From Euryarchaeota archaeon UBA259 (GTDB lineage Archaea; Thermoplasmatota; Poseidoniia; Poseidoniales; Poseidoniaceae): a stretch of 6,516 nucleotides of DNA. The stretch is taken from assembly GCA_002506275.1 (NCBI GenBank), contig DAXG01000019.1, forward strand, positions 8,444-14,959, read 5' to 3'. Within the stretch, counting starts at the first letter, position 1. Each line of letters opens with the position of its first letter. The position numbers and the translations under genes are program-made. Below are positions 1 through 5,867 of this stretch, piece by piece. The notes beneath the pieces are model-generated. The model was not told the origin of the DNA, did not search any database, and saw only the letters and a list, made by a program, of their open reading frames with translations.

Positions 1-1286
1 CGATCCATGTCGACAAGGAATGAAGTAACATCCAAAACATCGTTAATCGAACCACCTGCTTCTTCAAGGATGCGTGTGATGTTTTCGACCACAGCATGTG
101 TTTGTGCTTTGATGTCGTAATTGAGCGTCTTTCCATCAGCGTCATGTATTGGACCGCCAGGAATCGAATTGGTCCCAGGTTGGCGCGGTCCAACACCAGA
201 GAGGTACAACAAATCCCCAACTCGGCGTGCGTGCGGATAGGCACCAACGGGTTTTGGAGCTGCATTGCTGTTGACAGAATCATCACTTTCAGTAGGCTCC
301 CAAAGGGCGGGTCCATTGGTTTGTGTGGGTGCAGTTGAGGGCGATTGATTCACGGTTCCTTCTTCATCGTTTTGCGCATCCAAAACATTTCGTTCCCCTA
401 AGAAGTACTCGACATCGTCTTCATCATACTCCTTGTCGCCAGCGCCCGATGCTGTAGGGTCGAGGTGTACAACTGCACCACCAGCACCATGCAATGCTTC
501 GTAGGCTAGGACCTCACCCGTCAGATTGTTTCTGTTTTGGTTCATTCCAGAGAGCCACCACATTGGTTTGAATGCAACGACTTTGTTGACACGTATTTGC
601 TGATGTATGGTTCGTGAAAGTTGACCGACATCTTCGAGTCGACCTTCGCCTAAGAATTCCAAAATTTTACGGTTCCATTCATCGTCTTTCAACGAGTGAA
701 TTTGATCGTCCAGTGGATCAATTGGCTTCGTGAACATTCTGTTTGAAAGTGACATTGCAGTAATGGCAACCGCTTTTCGTCCAGTTGATTTGACAACATC
801 CATACACGCTTTAGCAAGAACAGTCGTTTCCGCACGGTTTGCATACACATTCGAGGAAACGATGACTGCTGGTATGGCGTTGTCAGGGTTGAGTAATTTC
901 AGTGCCACCACTGAGCCAACATCGATTGGAAATCCATGATAAGCAACTGTTCGGCTCTTTAAGCCACGCTTCTCGTTGGCTTTGTTCCATGCGTGAGCGA
1001 AGTTTTCATCGATGTTGAACGAATAGGGGATGGAACCCAAATCGTGGAAGTCATTGTCCACCATGACCCATTCAGGATTTGGGTCAGCAATGATTTGATG
1101 TCCAATGATGCTTGGCCACGTCGTCGAGTAAATGATGAGAAGGTCTGCCCCACTGTCCTTGATTCGTTGCGATGCTTCAGAAAAGGCATCTCGCAAGCGA
1201 CCCCAACCTTCGTTTTGGTCTGCTGCTAAAACGGTATGTGGATGGACCGGCACGATGTACGAGCCTACCAGTTCTCCGTTGCTCAT
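1..1286 (-). CDS. 2-aminophenol 1,6-dioxygenase alpha-like subunit fused to a 2-aminomuconate deaminase (RidA-fold) domain, C-terminus cut by window edge
   Basis: The reading frame is open without a stop from the ATG at 1286-1284 to the left edge, giving 428 complete codons. Residues 1-277 resemble the AmnA alpha subunit of 2-aminophenol 1,6-dioxygenase (LigB superfamily): GFPID at 118-122, IDPLDDQI at 189-196 and DDEWNRKIL at 201-209 match my recollection of AmnA. The second iron-ligand histidine of the beta subunit (SPHW) is replaced here by STTW (54-57), so this half probably does not bind catalytic iron, as is usual for alpha subunits. Residues 278-342 form an acidic and then S/T/P/N-rich linker. 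From about 343 a RidA-like domain begins, with VGAYPHARRVGDLLYLSGVG at 347-366 closely like 2-aminomuconate deaminase (AmnD/NbaF), which converts 2-aminomuconate to 4-oxalocrotonate and ammonia. No in-frame ATG lies in the linker, so this is a true fusion rather than two genes. The end of the RidA domain, including its conserved arginine region, lies outside the window. The start overlaps the beta-subunit stop by 4 bases. Confidence 0.88.
   Translation of the reverse strand, partial: MSNGELVGSYIVPVHPHTVLAADQNEGWGRLRDAFSEASQRIKDSGADLLIIYSTTWPSIIGHQIIADPNPEWVMVDNDFHDLGSIPYSFNIDENFAHAWNKANEKRGLKSRTVAYHGFPIDVGSVVALKLLNPDNAIPAVIVSSNVYANRAETTVLAKACMDVVKSTGRKAVAITAMSLSNRMFTKPIDPLDDQIHSLKDDEWNRKILEFLGEGRLEDVGQLSRTIHQQIRVNKVVAFKPMWWLSGMNQNRNNLTGEVLAYEALHGAGGAVVHLDPTASGAGDKEYDEDDVEYFLGERNVLDAQNDEEGTVNQSPSTAPTQTNGPALWEPTESDDSVNSNAAPKPVGAYPHARRVGDLLYLSGVGPRQPGTNSIPGGPIHDADGKTLNYDIKAQTHAVVENITRILEEAGGSINDVLDVTSFLVDMD
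3..260 (-). other. RidA/2-aminomuconate deaminase domain within the fusion protein (partial)
   Basis: This segment codes residues 343-428 of the fusion. It starts APKPVGAYPHARR, continues with DLLYLSGVGPRQPGT and reaches the TSFLVDM strand. The order and spacing match the N-terminal two thirds of the RidA/YjgF fold, specifically the long-insert 2-aminomuconate deaminase subgroup (the IPGG...DADGKTLNYDI insert), not generic RidA imine hydrolases. The last third is beyond the edge, so catalytic integrity cannot be judged. Confidence 0.82.
261..455 (-). other. Acidic, low-complexity interdomain linker
   Basis: Residues 278-342 of the fusion join the dioxygenase alpha domain to the deaminase domain. 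The first part is rich in D/E (EYDEDDVEY, NDEEG). The second is rich in S, T, P, N and Q and looks disordered. About 65 residues is long enough for the deaminase domain to move independently of the dioxygenase core. The reading frame is unbroken across it. Confidence 0.75.
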
Positions 1287-2185
1287 TCACTCGCCTCCTT
1301 GTGGTGGCGTTCCGGCCATTCAACAATGGCGTTTCCAGTTCCGATGATGGTGCCGTATCCGTGCAGGATGCCCGGATAATTGGGGACGTCGAGCGTTGAG
1401 AGGAGCCATGACAATCCCCCGCCATCGCTTTCTGCTATCGCCTGTTCAGTAAATTCTGGCATTTCATCAAGGATACGTTGCGATTGACCAGTTCGGAAGT
1501 ATTCAATCATACGCATGTCCCAGAGATGCATGGCATGACTGGCAATATGTTCCTTACTCATATCTTCAGGAATGGCGGATTCAGTGGTGAAATGTCGATG
1601 GGAGAGTGAATTGCTGGCCAAAACAACAACTTTCTTGCCACTTGCAAGGATTGCTTCTCGAGTCACACGGCCGAGTTCAATCATCATCTCCTGCATGACT
1701 TCAACCGAGTAGTAATCTCTTGAACGGTTGCTTGAAATGACAACAAGTGGCTTGTCCCACTGAGGATTGAACATATGTCCAGTGGTAATTGTCCCGTAGT
1801 CGACTCGAAAGTCAGGGTTTTCCATCATCTTGACAGCGAGCCCAGCATCAGCTGCTCGGTCGTGAATTTGACGAGACAAATCGACATCGATGTTGAGATC
1901 ATAGTGGTAACGGAACAGGTTTGGGAACACGGGGTCCACCGAGAGGCTCTTGAACGAAGGTAGCCCAAGGAAATGTGTCCCAATGTATGTTTGCCAGTGT
2001 GGGGAAAGTAAGACGATAGCATCGTAATCAACATTGGCAAGTGATTCTCGCAAGCGCTCATACCCCCATCGCAATTGTTCCCATCCACCTTCTGCAGTGG
2101 GTTCATTTTGCTCCGGATTTTCAGCATACACCAGGTGGGGAGGGTGTGGTGCTAAGCAGCCTGCGACGATTTCGCCCTTCGACAT
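1283..2185 (-). CDS. 2-aminophenol 1,6-dioxygenase beta-like catalytic subunit (class III extradiol dioxygenase, LigB family)
   Basis: This 300-residue protein is a non-haem Fe(II) extradiol dioxygenase subunit. It is predicted to open an o-aminophenol-type ring next to the amino-bearing carbon to give an aminomuconate semialdehyde. It closely resembles AmnB (family length about 305). The motif APHPPHLVY (12-20) carries H14, SPHW (61-64) carries H63, SLSHRHF (193-199) carries the conserved active-site H196, and E252 lies in AESDGGG (251-257). H14, H63 and E252 match the Fe-ligand pattern His13/His62/Glu251 of the Comamonas enzyme. The C-terminal YGTIIGTGNAIVEW (277-290) is also typical. The start at 2185 is chosen because it lines up with AmnB, and because a TATA-like element lies about 26 nt upstream while no Shine-Dalgarno is visible. 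In-frame starts at 2197, 2245 (ATG) and 2266 (TTG) would add residues absent from the family. It is the first gene of an operon with the alpha-deaminase fusion. The substrate could be a substituted aminophenol or another catechol-like compound. Confidence 0.9.
   Translation of the reverse strand: MSKGEIVAGCLAPHPPHLVYAENPEQNEPTAEGGWEQLRWGYERLRESLANVDYDAIVLLSPHWQTYIGTHFLGLPSFKSLSVDPVFPNLFRYHYDLNIDVDLSRQIHDRAADAGLAVKMMENPDFRVDYGTITTGHMFNPQWDKPLVVISSNRSRDYYSVEVMQEMMIELGRVTREAILASGKKVVVLASNSLSHRHFTTESAIPEDMSKEHIASHAMHLWDMRMIEYFRTGQSQRILDEMPEFTEQAIAESDGGGLSWLLSTLDVPNYPGILHGYGTIIGTGNAIVEWPERHHKEASE
1294..1300 (-). promoter_or_regulatory. Strong Shine-Dalgarno site for the fusion gene
   Basis: On the minus strand AAGGAGG lies 7 bases before the ATG at 1286. 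It sits inside the end of the beta-subunit gene, whose TGA overlaps this ATG (ATGA). This fixes the start and implies translational coupling, which suits two subunits needed in equal amounts. Confidence 0.85.
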
Positions 2186-2207
2186 GAGCAAACCCATGCA
2201 TCGGGGG

Positions 2208-2215
2208 ATTATATC
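2208..2215 (-). promoter_or_regulatory. TATA-like promoter element for the dioxygenase operon
   Basis: The minus strand reads GATATAAT, centred about 26 nt before the ATG at 2185. This is the spacing expected for an archaeal TATA box driving a leaderless transcript. The same bases contain a perfect bacterial -10 hexamer (TATAAT), but no TTGACA-like -35 is seen at 17 nt, and no Shine-Dalgarno lies between it and the ATG. I favour the archaeal leaderless reading. Confidence 0.5.
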
Positions 2216-2231
2216 GGCATCGGAGAATGCC
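2216..2231. repeat. Short inverted repeat abutting the TATA element (possible operator)
   Basis: GGCAT (2216-2220) and ATGCC (2227-2231) form a 5-bp inverted repeat with a 6-base spacer. It ends directly next to the TATA-like element of the dioxygenase operon, in the intergenic region shared with the divergent membrane-protein gene. It could be a regulator binding site. A repeat this short can also arise by chance. Confidence 0.25.
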
Positions 2232-2286
2232 TCTTCTCTTACCATCTTGACCGAACCCTCAAACAAGGTGGAGTTTTGGGTGTAAT

Positions 2287-2778
2287 ATGGAGCCGGCAGA
2301 GGTGGATGTTGAAGTCCCGGTTCGCACCCCTTTCTTGATGCGAGCGTTTGATTTCAATACCGGCTTACGGCACATTATCGCTCCAGCGCTTATCGGCGTG
2401 GTCTTGGGTGGTTTCTGGCAATACAGTGTCATGCCGAACATTGGTGAAATCAATTTGCCAAATCCGATTCACGGTGCGTTCTTCATCAGTATTCTTTTGT
2501 CTCCACTTCTCTATCGAATTCTCGTTGGAGACGATATGTCTCGGTGGATGGAATACACGTTCGGCCTCACCTTGCTTGGCCTGATTTTCTCGGTCATTTG
2601 GCTTTCAGGTTGGGGTGCAGTATTTTGTGGTGGATACGGTGCTTTGTTGGTGTGGGTTTGGATCAGCACAGACTGGGGGCGCTATGACCTTCCTCCGTTC
2701 CGTTACGGATTGTGGCACGCTTTTGCTATTGACTTGGGCGCATTCGCAGGCAGCGTTATTGTGTTCGCACAATTTTGA
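2287..2778 (+). CDS. Small multi-pass membrane protein of unknown function
   Basis: The product is 163 residues. I do not recognise the family. After an acidic N-terminal tail (1-12) there are hydrophobic segments at about 28-48, 61-79, 90-107, 109-127 and 142-161, giving four or five transmembrane helices, with charged or polar turns (GDDMSRWME at 81-89, STDWGRYDLPP at 127-137). No signal peptide, catalytic motif or transporter signature was seen. It is rich in G, W, F and Y. It is the only plus-strand gene, divergent from the dioxygenase operon (101 bases between starts) and convergent with panB. GGTGGAG at 2267-2273 is the nearest SD-like sequence, but 13 bases from the ATG is far. A uniform helix pattern and an unbroken frame make it a likely real gene. 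A role in the aromatic pathway would be speculation. Confidence 0.7.
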   Translation: MEPAEVDVEVPVRTPFLMRAFDFNTGLRHIIAPALIGVVLGGFWQYSVMPNIGEINLPNPIHGAFFISILLSPLLYRILVGDDMSRWMEYTFGLTLLGLIFSVIWLSGWGAVFCGGYGALLVWVWISTDWGRYDLPPFRYGLWHAFAIDLGAFAGSVIVFAQF

Positions 2779-3600
2779 TTACGAAGTATAACTTTCCTCG
2801 CTGCTTGGGAAATCTCCTGAACGGACGTCTGAGCAATAACTCTTGATTGCGCCATCGATTTCATCGGCGAGGTTGAGGTATCGGCGGAGGAATCGCGGGG
2901 AGAAATCCATGGTAATGCCAAGTAAGTCATGAAGAACCAAGACTTGACCATCGCAGTCGGGCCCTGCTCCGATACCAATTGTAGGAATTGAGATTGCTTC
3001 ACTCACTTTTTTCGCTAATTCTCGAGGTATTTTTTCAAGCACAATTGCAAAACAGCCAGCCTTTTCGAGTAATTTCGCATCTTCAATGAGTTTTTCTGCT
3101 TCTTCATCTTCTTTGGCACGAACGGTGTAGGTCCCAAATTTGTAGATGGATTGTGGTGTGAGTCCAAGGTGCCCCATCACTGGTATCCCGGCGGTAAGAA
3201 TTCGCTCGATAGAGGGTAAGATCTCAGCACCACCTTCGAGTTTAACGGCATGACCTTCCGACTCCTTCATGATGCGAATAGCGGATTCCAGAGCAATGGC
3301 CGAGTTGCCTTGGTACGTTCCGAAGGGCATGTCGACAACAATCAAGGCGCGATCGACTGCTCGTTGCACACACTGAGCGTGGTAAATCATGTGTTCAAGG
3401 GTTATTGGAACGGTCGTGACCTGTCCAGCCATGACATTTGATGCGGAGTCTCCGACCAAGATGACATCCACACCGGCTTTATCAACAAGTTTGGCCAGTG
3501 AGTAATCGTAAGCGGTCAGCATGGTGATTTTTTCATCGGCACGCTTCATTTCCTGAAGAGTGTGCGTGGTAATCTTACGCGCTTCCTTGTGAACCGACAT
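2779..3600 (-). CDS. panB: 3-methyl-2-oxobutanoate hydroxymethyltransferase (ketopantoate hydroxymethyltransferase)
   Basis: PanB transfers a hydroxymethyl group from 5,10-methylenetetrahydrofolate to 2-oxoisovalerate to make ketopantoate, the first committed step toward pantothenate and coenzyme A. The 273-residue product covers the whole (beta/alpha)8-barrel (family about 260-280). Visible family motifs are [13 protein letters not shown] (28-40), [10 protein letters not shown] (47-56, Mg ligand D51), [10 protein letters not shown] (88-97, Mg ligand D90), AVKLEGG (118-124, with K120 and E122), [10 protein letters not shown] (143-152), E189 as the likely catalytic base before KIP, and [20 protein letters not shown] (209-228). 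The sequence, including the [10 protein letters not shown] tail, reads to me as Bacteroidetes-like. The gene follows the LonN gene by 42 bases and has no Shine-Dalgarno. A weak TTCAAATC sits about 25 nt before the ATG. Its stop codon abuts that of the convergent membrane-protein gene. No panC, pok or other pantothenate gene is in view. Confidence 0.96.
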   Translation of the reverse strand: MSVHKEARKITTHTLQEMKRADEKITMLTAYDYSLAKLVDKAGVDVILVGDSASNVMAGQVTTVPITLEHMIYHAQCVQRAVDRALIVVDMPFGTYQGNSAIALESAIRIMKESEGHAVKLEGGAEILPSIERILTAGIPVMGHLGLTPQSIYKFGTYTVRAKEDEEAEKLIEDAKLLEKAGCFAIVLEKIPRELAKKVSEAISIPTIGIGAGPDCDGQVLVLHDLLGITMDFSPRFLRRYLNLADEIDGAIKSYCSDVRSGDFPSSEESYTS

Positions 3601-3642
3601 GGACTTGCCACGGTTAAGTTTGATTTGAACCCTCGCAGGACT

Positions 3643-4368
3643 TCATTCCTCTTCATCGTGCGCCATAGCAACGTGATGAACCAATTCTTCGATTGCTTCG
3701 TCAAGGGTTGGACATGCAAGAATTTGCTGTTTCGCCTCCAAAGTGGATAATACAAGCCCTGCAACTGCATAGATGGAATCCGAATCTTGGTCGATGGTCC
3801 GGTTCACTCGCTCAGTGACCCACATTTCCAAGAGGTCGTCTTCGATTCGAAGTACGGCTCCAATTCGTGTGAGGACATGATTCATTATTCCCTTGAGAAT
3901 GGATTGTTGATCACTGCTGATCTCCGCCTCAATGGCGTGAAAATCAACTCCAGCACTGATGTAGAGTTTGGAATGGTCACTTTCTTTAGGAACCATTTCG
4001 AGGAGTTCTTGGACATCCGGTAGTATTCCATCATCTTCAATAATTTCTTCAAACATCGGCGCGCTAAAAGGCGGCAAAGCTGGTGGCGTCACCTCATTGA
4101 CAGTGAACCTTCTTCGACCAATAATTTGAACAAAATGATTGCTACCTTTGGTTTCGTGATGAAGTATTTCTGCCTCGCAACCGTGCGTTCGTGGCCCATC
4201 CCAAGCATTTGTAGGTGTAAATGGGTCGTTCATGACCACACCGAAATTCTTCTCGTCAAGCAAGCAGTCATCGAGCATTTGTCTGTAGCGGGGCTCAAAG
4301 ATTCTCAGTTCTTGAATCTCTCCGGGCATCAGTACCATTGGGAGTACGAACAGCGGAAGATGAGCCAT
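3643..4368 (-). CDS. Stand-alone Lon N-terminal (LonN/PUA-like) domain protein
   Basis: The 241-residue product begins LPLFVLPMVLMPGEIQELRI (4-23) followed by FEPRYRQMLDDCL (24-36), the signature of the Lon protease substrate-binding N-domain. IIGRRRFTVNEV (82-93) is the second conserved strand region. The rest is helical and acidic and ends HDEEE. There is no AAA+ ATPase or Ser-Lys protease domain, so it is not Lon itself. Such free LonN proteins occur in bacteria and archaea, and their role is not settled (substrate or adaptor binding is the usual guess). It follows the aldehyde dehydrogenase by 36 bases on the same strand and precedes panB by 42, so co-transcription is possible, but nothing links it to either pathway. 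No Shine-Dalgarno lies at the proper distance from the ATG. An ACATATC stretch about 33 nt upstream could be a weak TATA element. Confidence 0.88.
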   Translation of the reverse strand: MAHLPLFVLPMVLMPGEIQELRIFEPRYRQMLDDCLLDEKNFGVVMNDPFTPTNAWDGPRTHGCEAEILHHETKGSNHFVQIIGRRRFTVNEVTPPALPPFSAPMFEEIIEDDGILPDVQELLEMVPKESDHSKLYISAGVDFHAIEAEISSDQQSILKGIMNHVLTRIGAVLRIEDDLLEMWVTERVNRTIDQDSDSIYAVAGLVLSTLEAKQQILACPTLDEAIEELVHHVAMAHDEEE

Positions 4369-4404
4369 GATGTTGATTATGGCATTTACCTTTTGAAGAT
4401 ATGT

Positions 4405-5865
4405 TTACTCGGAGAGTTTCCCAGATTTAACGCAAACATTTGTCATTTCAGAAAAGAACTCCATTGACCATTTGCCTCCTTCTCTTCCGACTCCGGAATT
4501 TTTTACGCCACCGAAAGGGGTTCGCAAATCTCTGTGCAACCATGTGTTGACCCAAACAATGCCTGTTTCAATCTTGGTCGCCAGGTCACGCCCACGCTCA
4601 AGGTCAGTCGTCCAAACGGATCCTGCAAGGCCGTATTCCGAGTGATTCGCCATTTCCACGGCTTGCTCCTCGGTATCAAATGTGTGAAGGGTGACCATTG
4701 GGCCAAAAATTTCCTCAGTCGCACAACGAGAGGTGTGTGGTAAATCGGCCACAACCGTCGGACGCAAAAACGCCCCAATACCATCTGGTCCCTTGAACCC
4801 GGTCATTGCTCGGGTTCCACCCGTCAATACTGTGCCTCCTTCTGCGAGTCCTAATTCAATGTACGACTCTACTTTTTCAAGATGCTCTGGCGAGATCACT
4901 GAACCCATGACGGTTTCAGCGAGCGATGGGTTTCCAATCTGAATGGATTCGACTTTTTCGATAAACAGTTTCGTGAAATTGTCAGCAATTGATGCATCAA
5001 CAAGTATGCGAGAGCCGCACAAACACACTTGGCCAGAATTGCTGAACGCAGCCCGAACAGCGCCGTCCACGGCTTGAGTGAGGTCTGCATCTCGAAGTAC
5101 GATGGTGGCGTTCTTACCGCCGAGTTCCAGTGATAGTTTCTTGAACATTGGTGCGGCAGTACGGGCGACAATTCGTCCGGTTGCGGTACCTCCTGTGAAG
5201 GAGATCCCCTTGATACCAGGTGCTTCAAGAATAGACTGGCCGACTTCGGGCCCAAGGCCATGAACGAGGTTGAACACACCTGGTGGTAACTCCAATTCAT
5301 GCAATGTTTCAGCCAGAATATTGGCAGTGAGTGGAGTTATTTCGCTTGGCTTAGCCACGATGGTATTTCCCATGAGCAGTGCAGGCGCCACTTTCCAACT
5401 CAACAGATACAGGGGTAAATTCCATGGAGTGATGAGGCCAACAGTTCCGACCGGAGAACGATGGACGTAGTTCATCGCATCGGCCATTTCAAAGGTCATT
5501 TGGGGTTGTTCGCGGCTGAACTCTGCAAAGAATCGAAAATTGCTGACCGAACGTGAAGCGTCCACTCGCCGTGCAAGAGAGATTGGTTTGCCAGTATCCA
5601 TGGATTCGGTTTGAGCAATGTGTTCGTGTTTAGCCTCCAAAGCATCCGCAATGCGGTCAAGCCAGTCAGCGCGCTCCATCATTGACAGGGCTCCCCATTC
5701 TGATTGAGTGGACTGAGCAGCAACCACTGCCAATTCAACATCAGCCGCCTTCGAGCGTGGAATGGTTGCGATACATTGTGCAGTGGCTGGGTTGAAATCG
5801 TCAAGAGTTTCTCCATCGAGGGCGGGCTGAAATACACCGCCGATGTAGTTCTTGATTTCGAGCAT
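4405..5865 (-). CDS. Aldehyde dehydrogenase of the 2-aminomuconate/2-hydroxymuconate semialdehyde dehydrogenase type
   Basis: NAD(P)-dependent ALDH superfamily enzyme, 486 residues (usual length 480-500), predicted to oxidise an aminomuconate semialdehyde to 2-aminomuconate, the step after ring cleavage. Landmarks: TPWN (146-149, oxyanion N149), AKPSE (171-175, K172), FTGGTATG (223-230, Rossmann glycines), LELGGKN (246-252, general base E247), NSGQVCLC (276-283, nucleophile C281), EEIFGP (384-389) and HRDLRTPFGG (444-453). R105 and R445 appear to correspond to the two arginines (Arg120, Arg464) that hold the substrate carboxylate in Pseudomonas fluorescens AMSDH; this alignment is from memory. 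The start at 5865 lies 2 bases after the asparaginase-family stop with GGAG 8 bases upstream. Longer in-frame starts (to 5922) would run back into the upstream gene and add an atypical N-terminus. Related ALDHs (ALDH8A1, betaine aldehyde) are possible, but the nearby dioxygenase and deaminase favour the muconate role. Confidence 0.88.
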   Translation of the reverse strand: MLEIKNYIGGVFQPALDGETLDDFNPATAQCIATIPRSKAADVELAVVAAQSTQSEWGALSMMERADWLDRIADALEAKHEHIAQTESMDTGKPISLARRVDASRSVSNFRFFAEFSREQPQMTFEMADAMNYVHRSPVGTVGLITPWNLPLYLLSWKVAPALLMGNTIVAKPSEITPLTANILAETLHELELPPGVFNLVHGLGPEVGQSILEAPGIKGISFTGGTATGRIVARTAAPMFKKLSLELGGKNATIVLRDADLTQAVDGAVRAAFSNSGQVCLCGSRILVDASIADNFTKLFIEKVESIQIGNPSLAETVMGSVISPEHLEKVESYIELGLAEGGTVLTGGTRAMTGFKGPDGIGAFLRPTVVADLPHTSRCATEEIFGPMVTLHTFDTEEQAVEMANHSEYGLAGSVWTTDLERGRDLATKIETGIVWVNTWLHRDLRTPFGGVKNSGVGREGGKWSMEFFSEMTNVCVKSGKLSE

Positions 5866-5867
5866 GC

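Noticed and set aside
300..320. Separate RidA gene starting at an internal GTG (codon 312 of the fusion) with AAGGA upstream
   Set aside because: The AAGGA is only 3 bases from the GTG and the frame from the alpha domain is unbroken, so a separate start is not needed. It remains a minor possibility for an extra internal product.
96..1425. Several 60-80-residue open frames on either strand across the dioxygenase genes
   Set aside because: They lie opposite or out of frame to two strongly supported genes and show no motifs.
2186..2266. Longer dioxygenase beta subunit starting at TTG 2266, ATG 2245 or ATG 2197
   Set aside because: The extra 4-27 residues have no counterpart in AmnB, none of the starts has a good Shine-Dalgarno, and the TATA-like element would lie inside the coding region for the two longest versions.
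3612..3631. Imperfect palindrome GGTTAAGTTTGATTTGAACC before panB
   Set aside because: Only the outer four base pairs match well. It is AT-rich and short, so there is no support for an operator or terminator.
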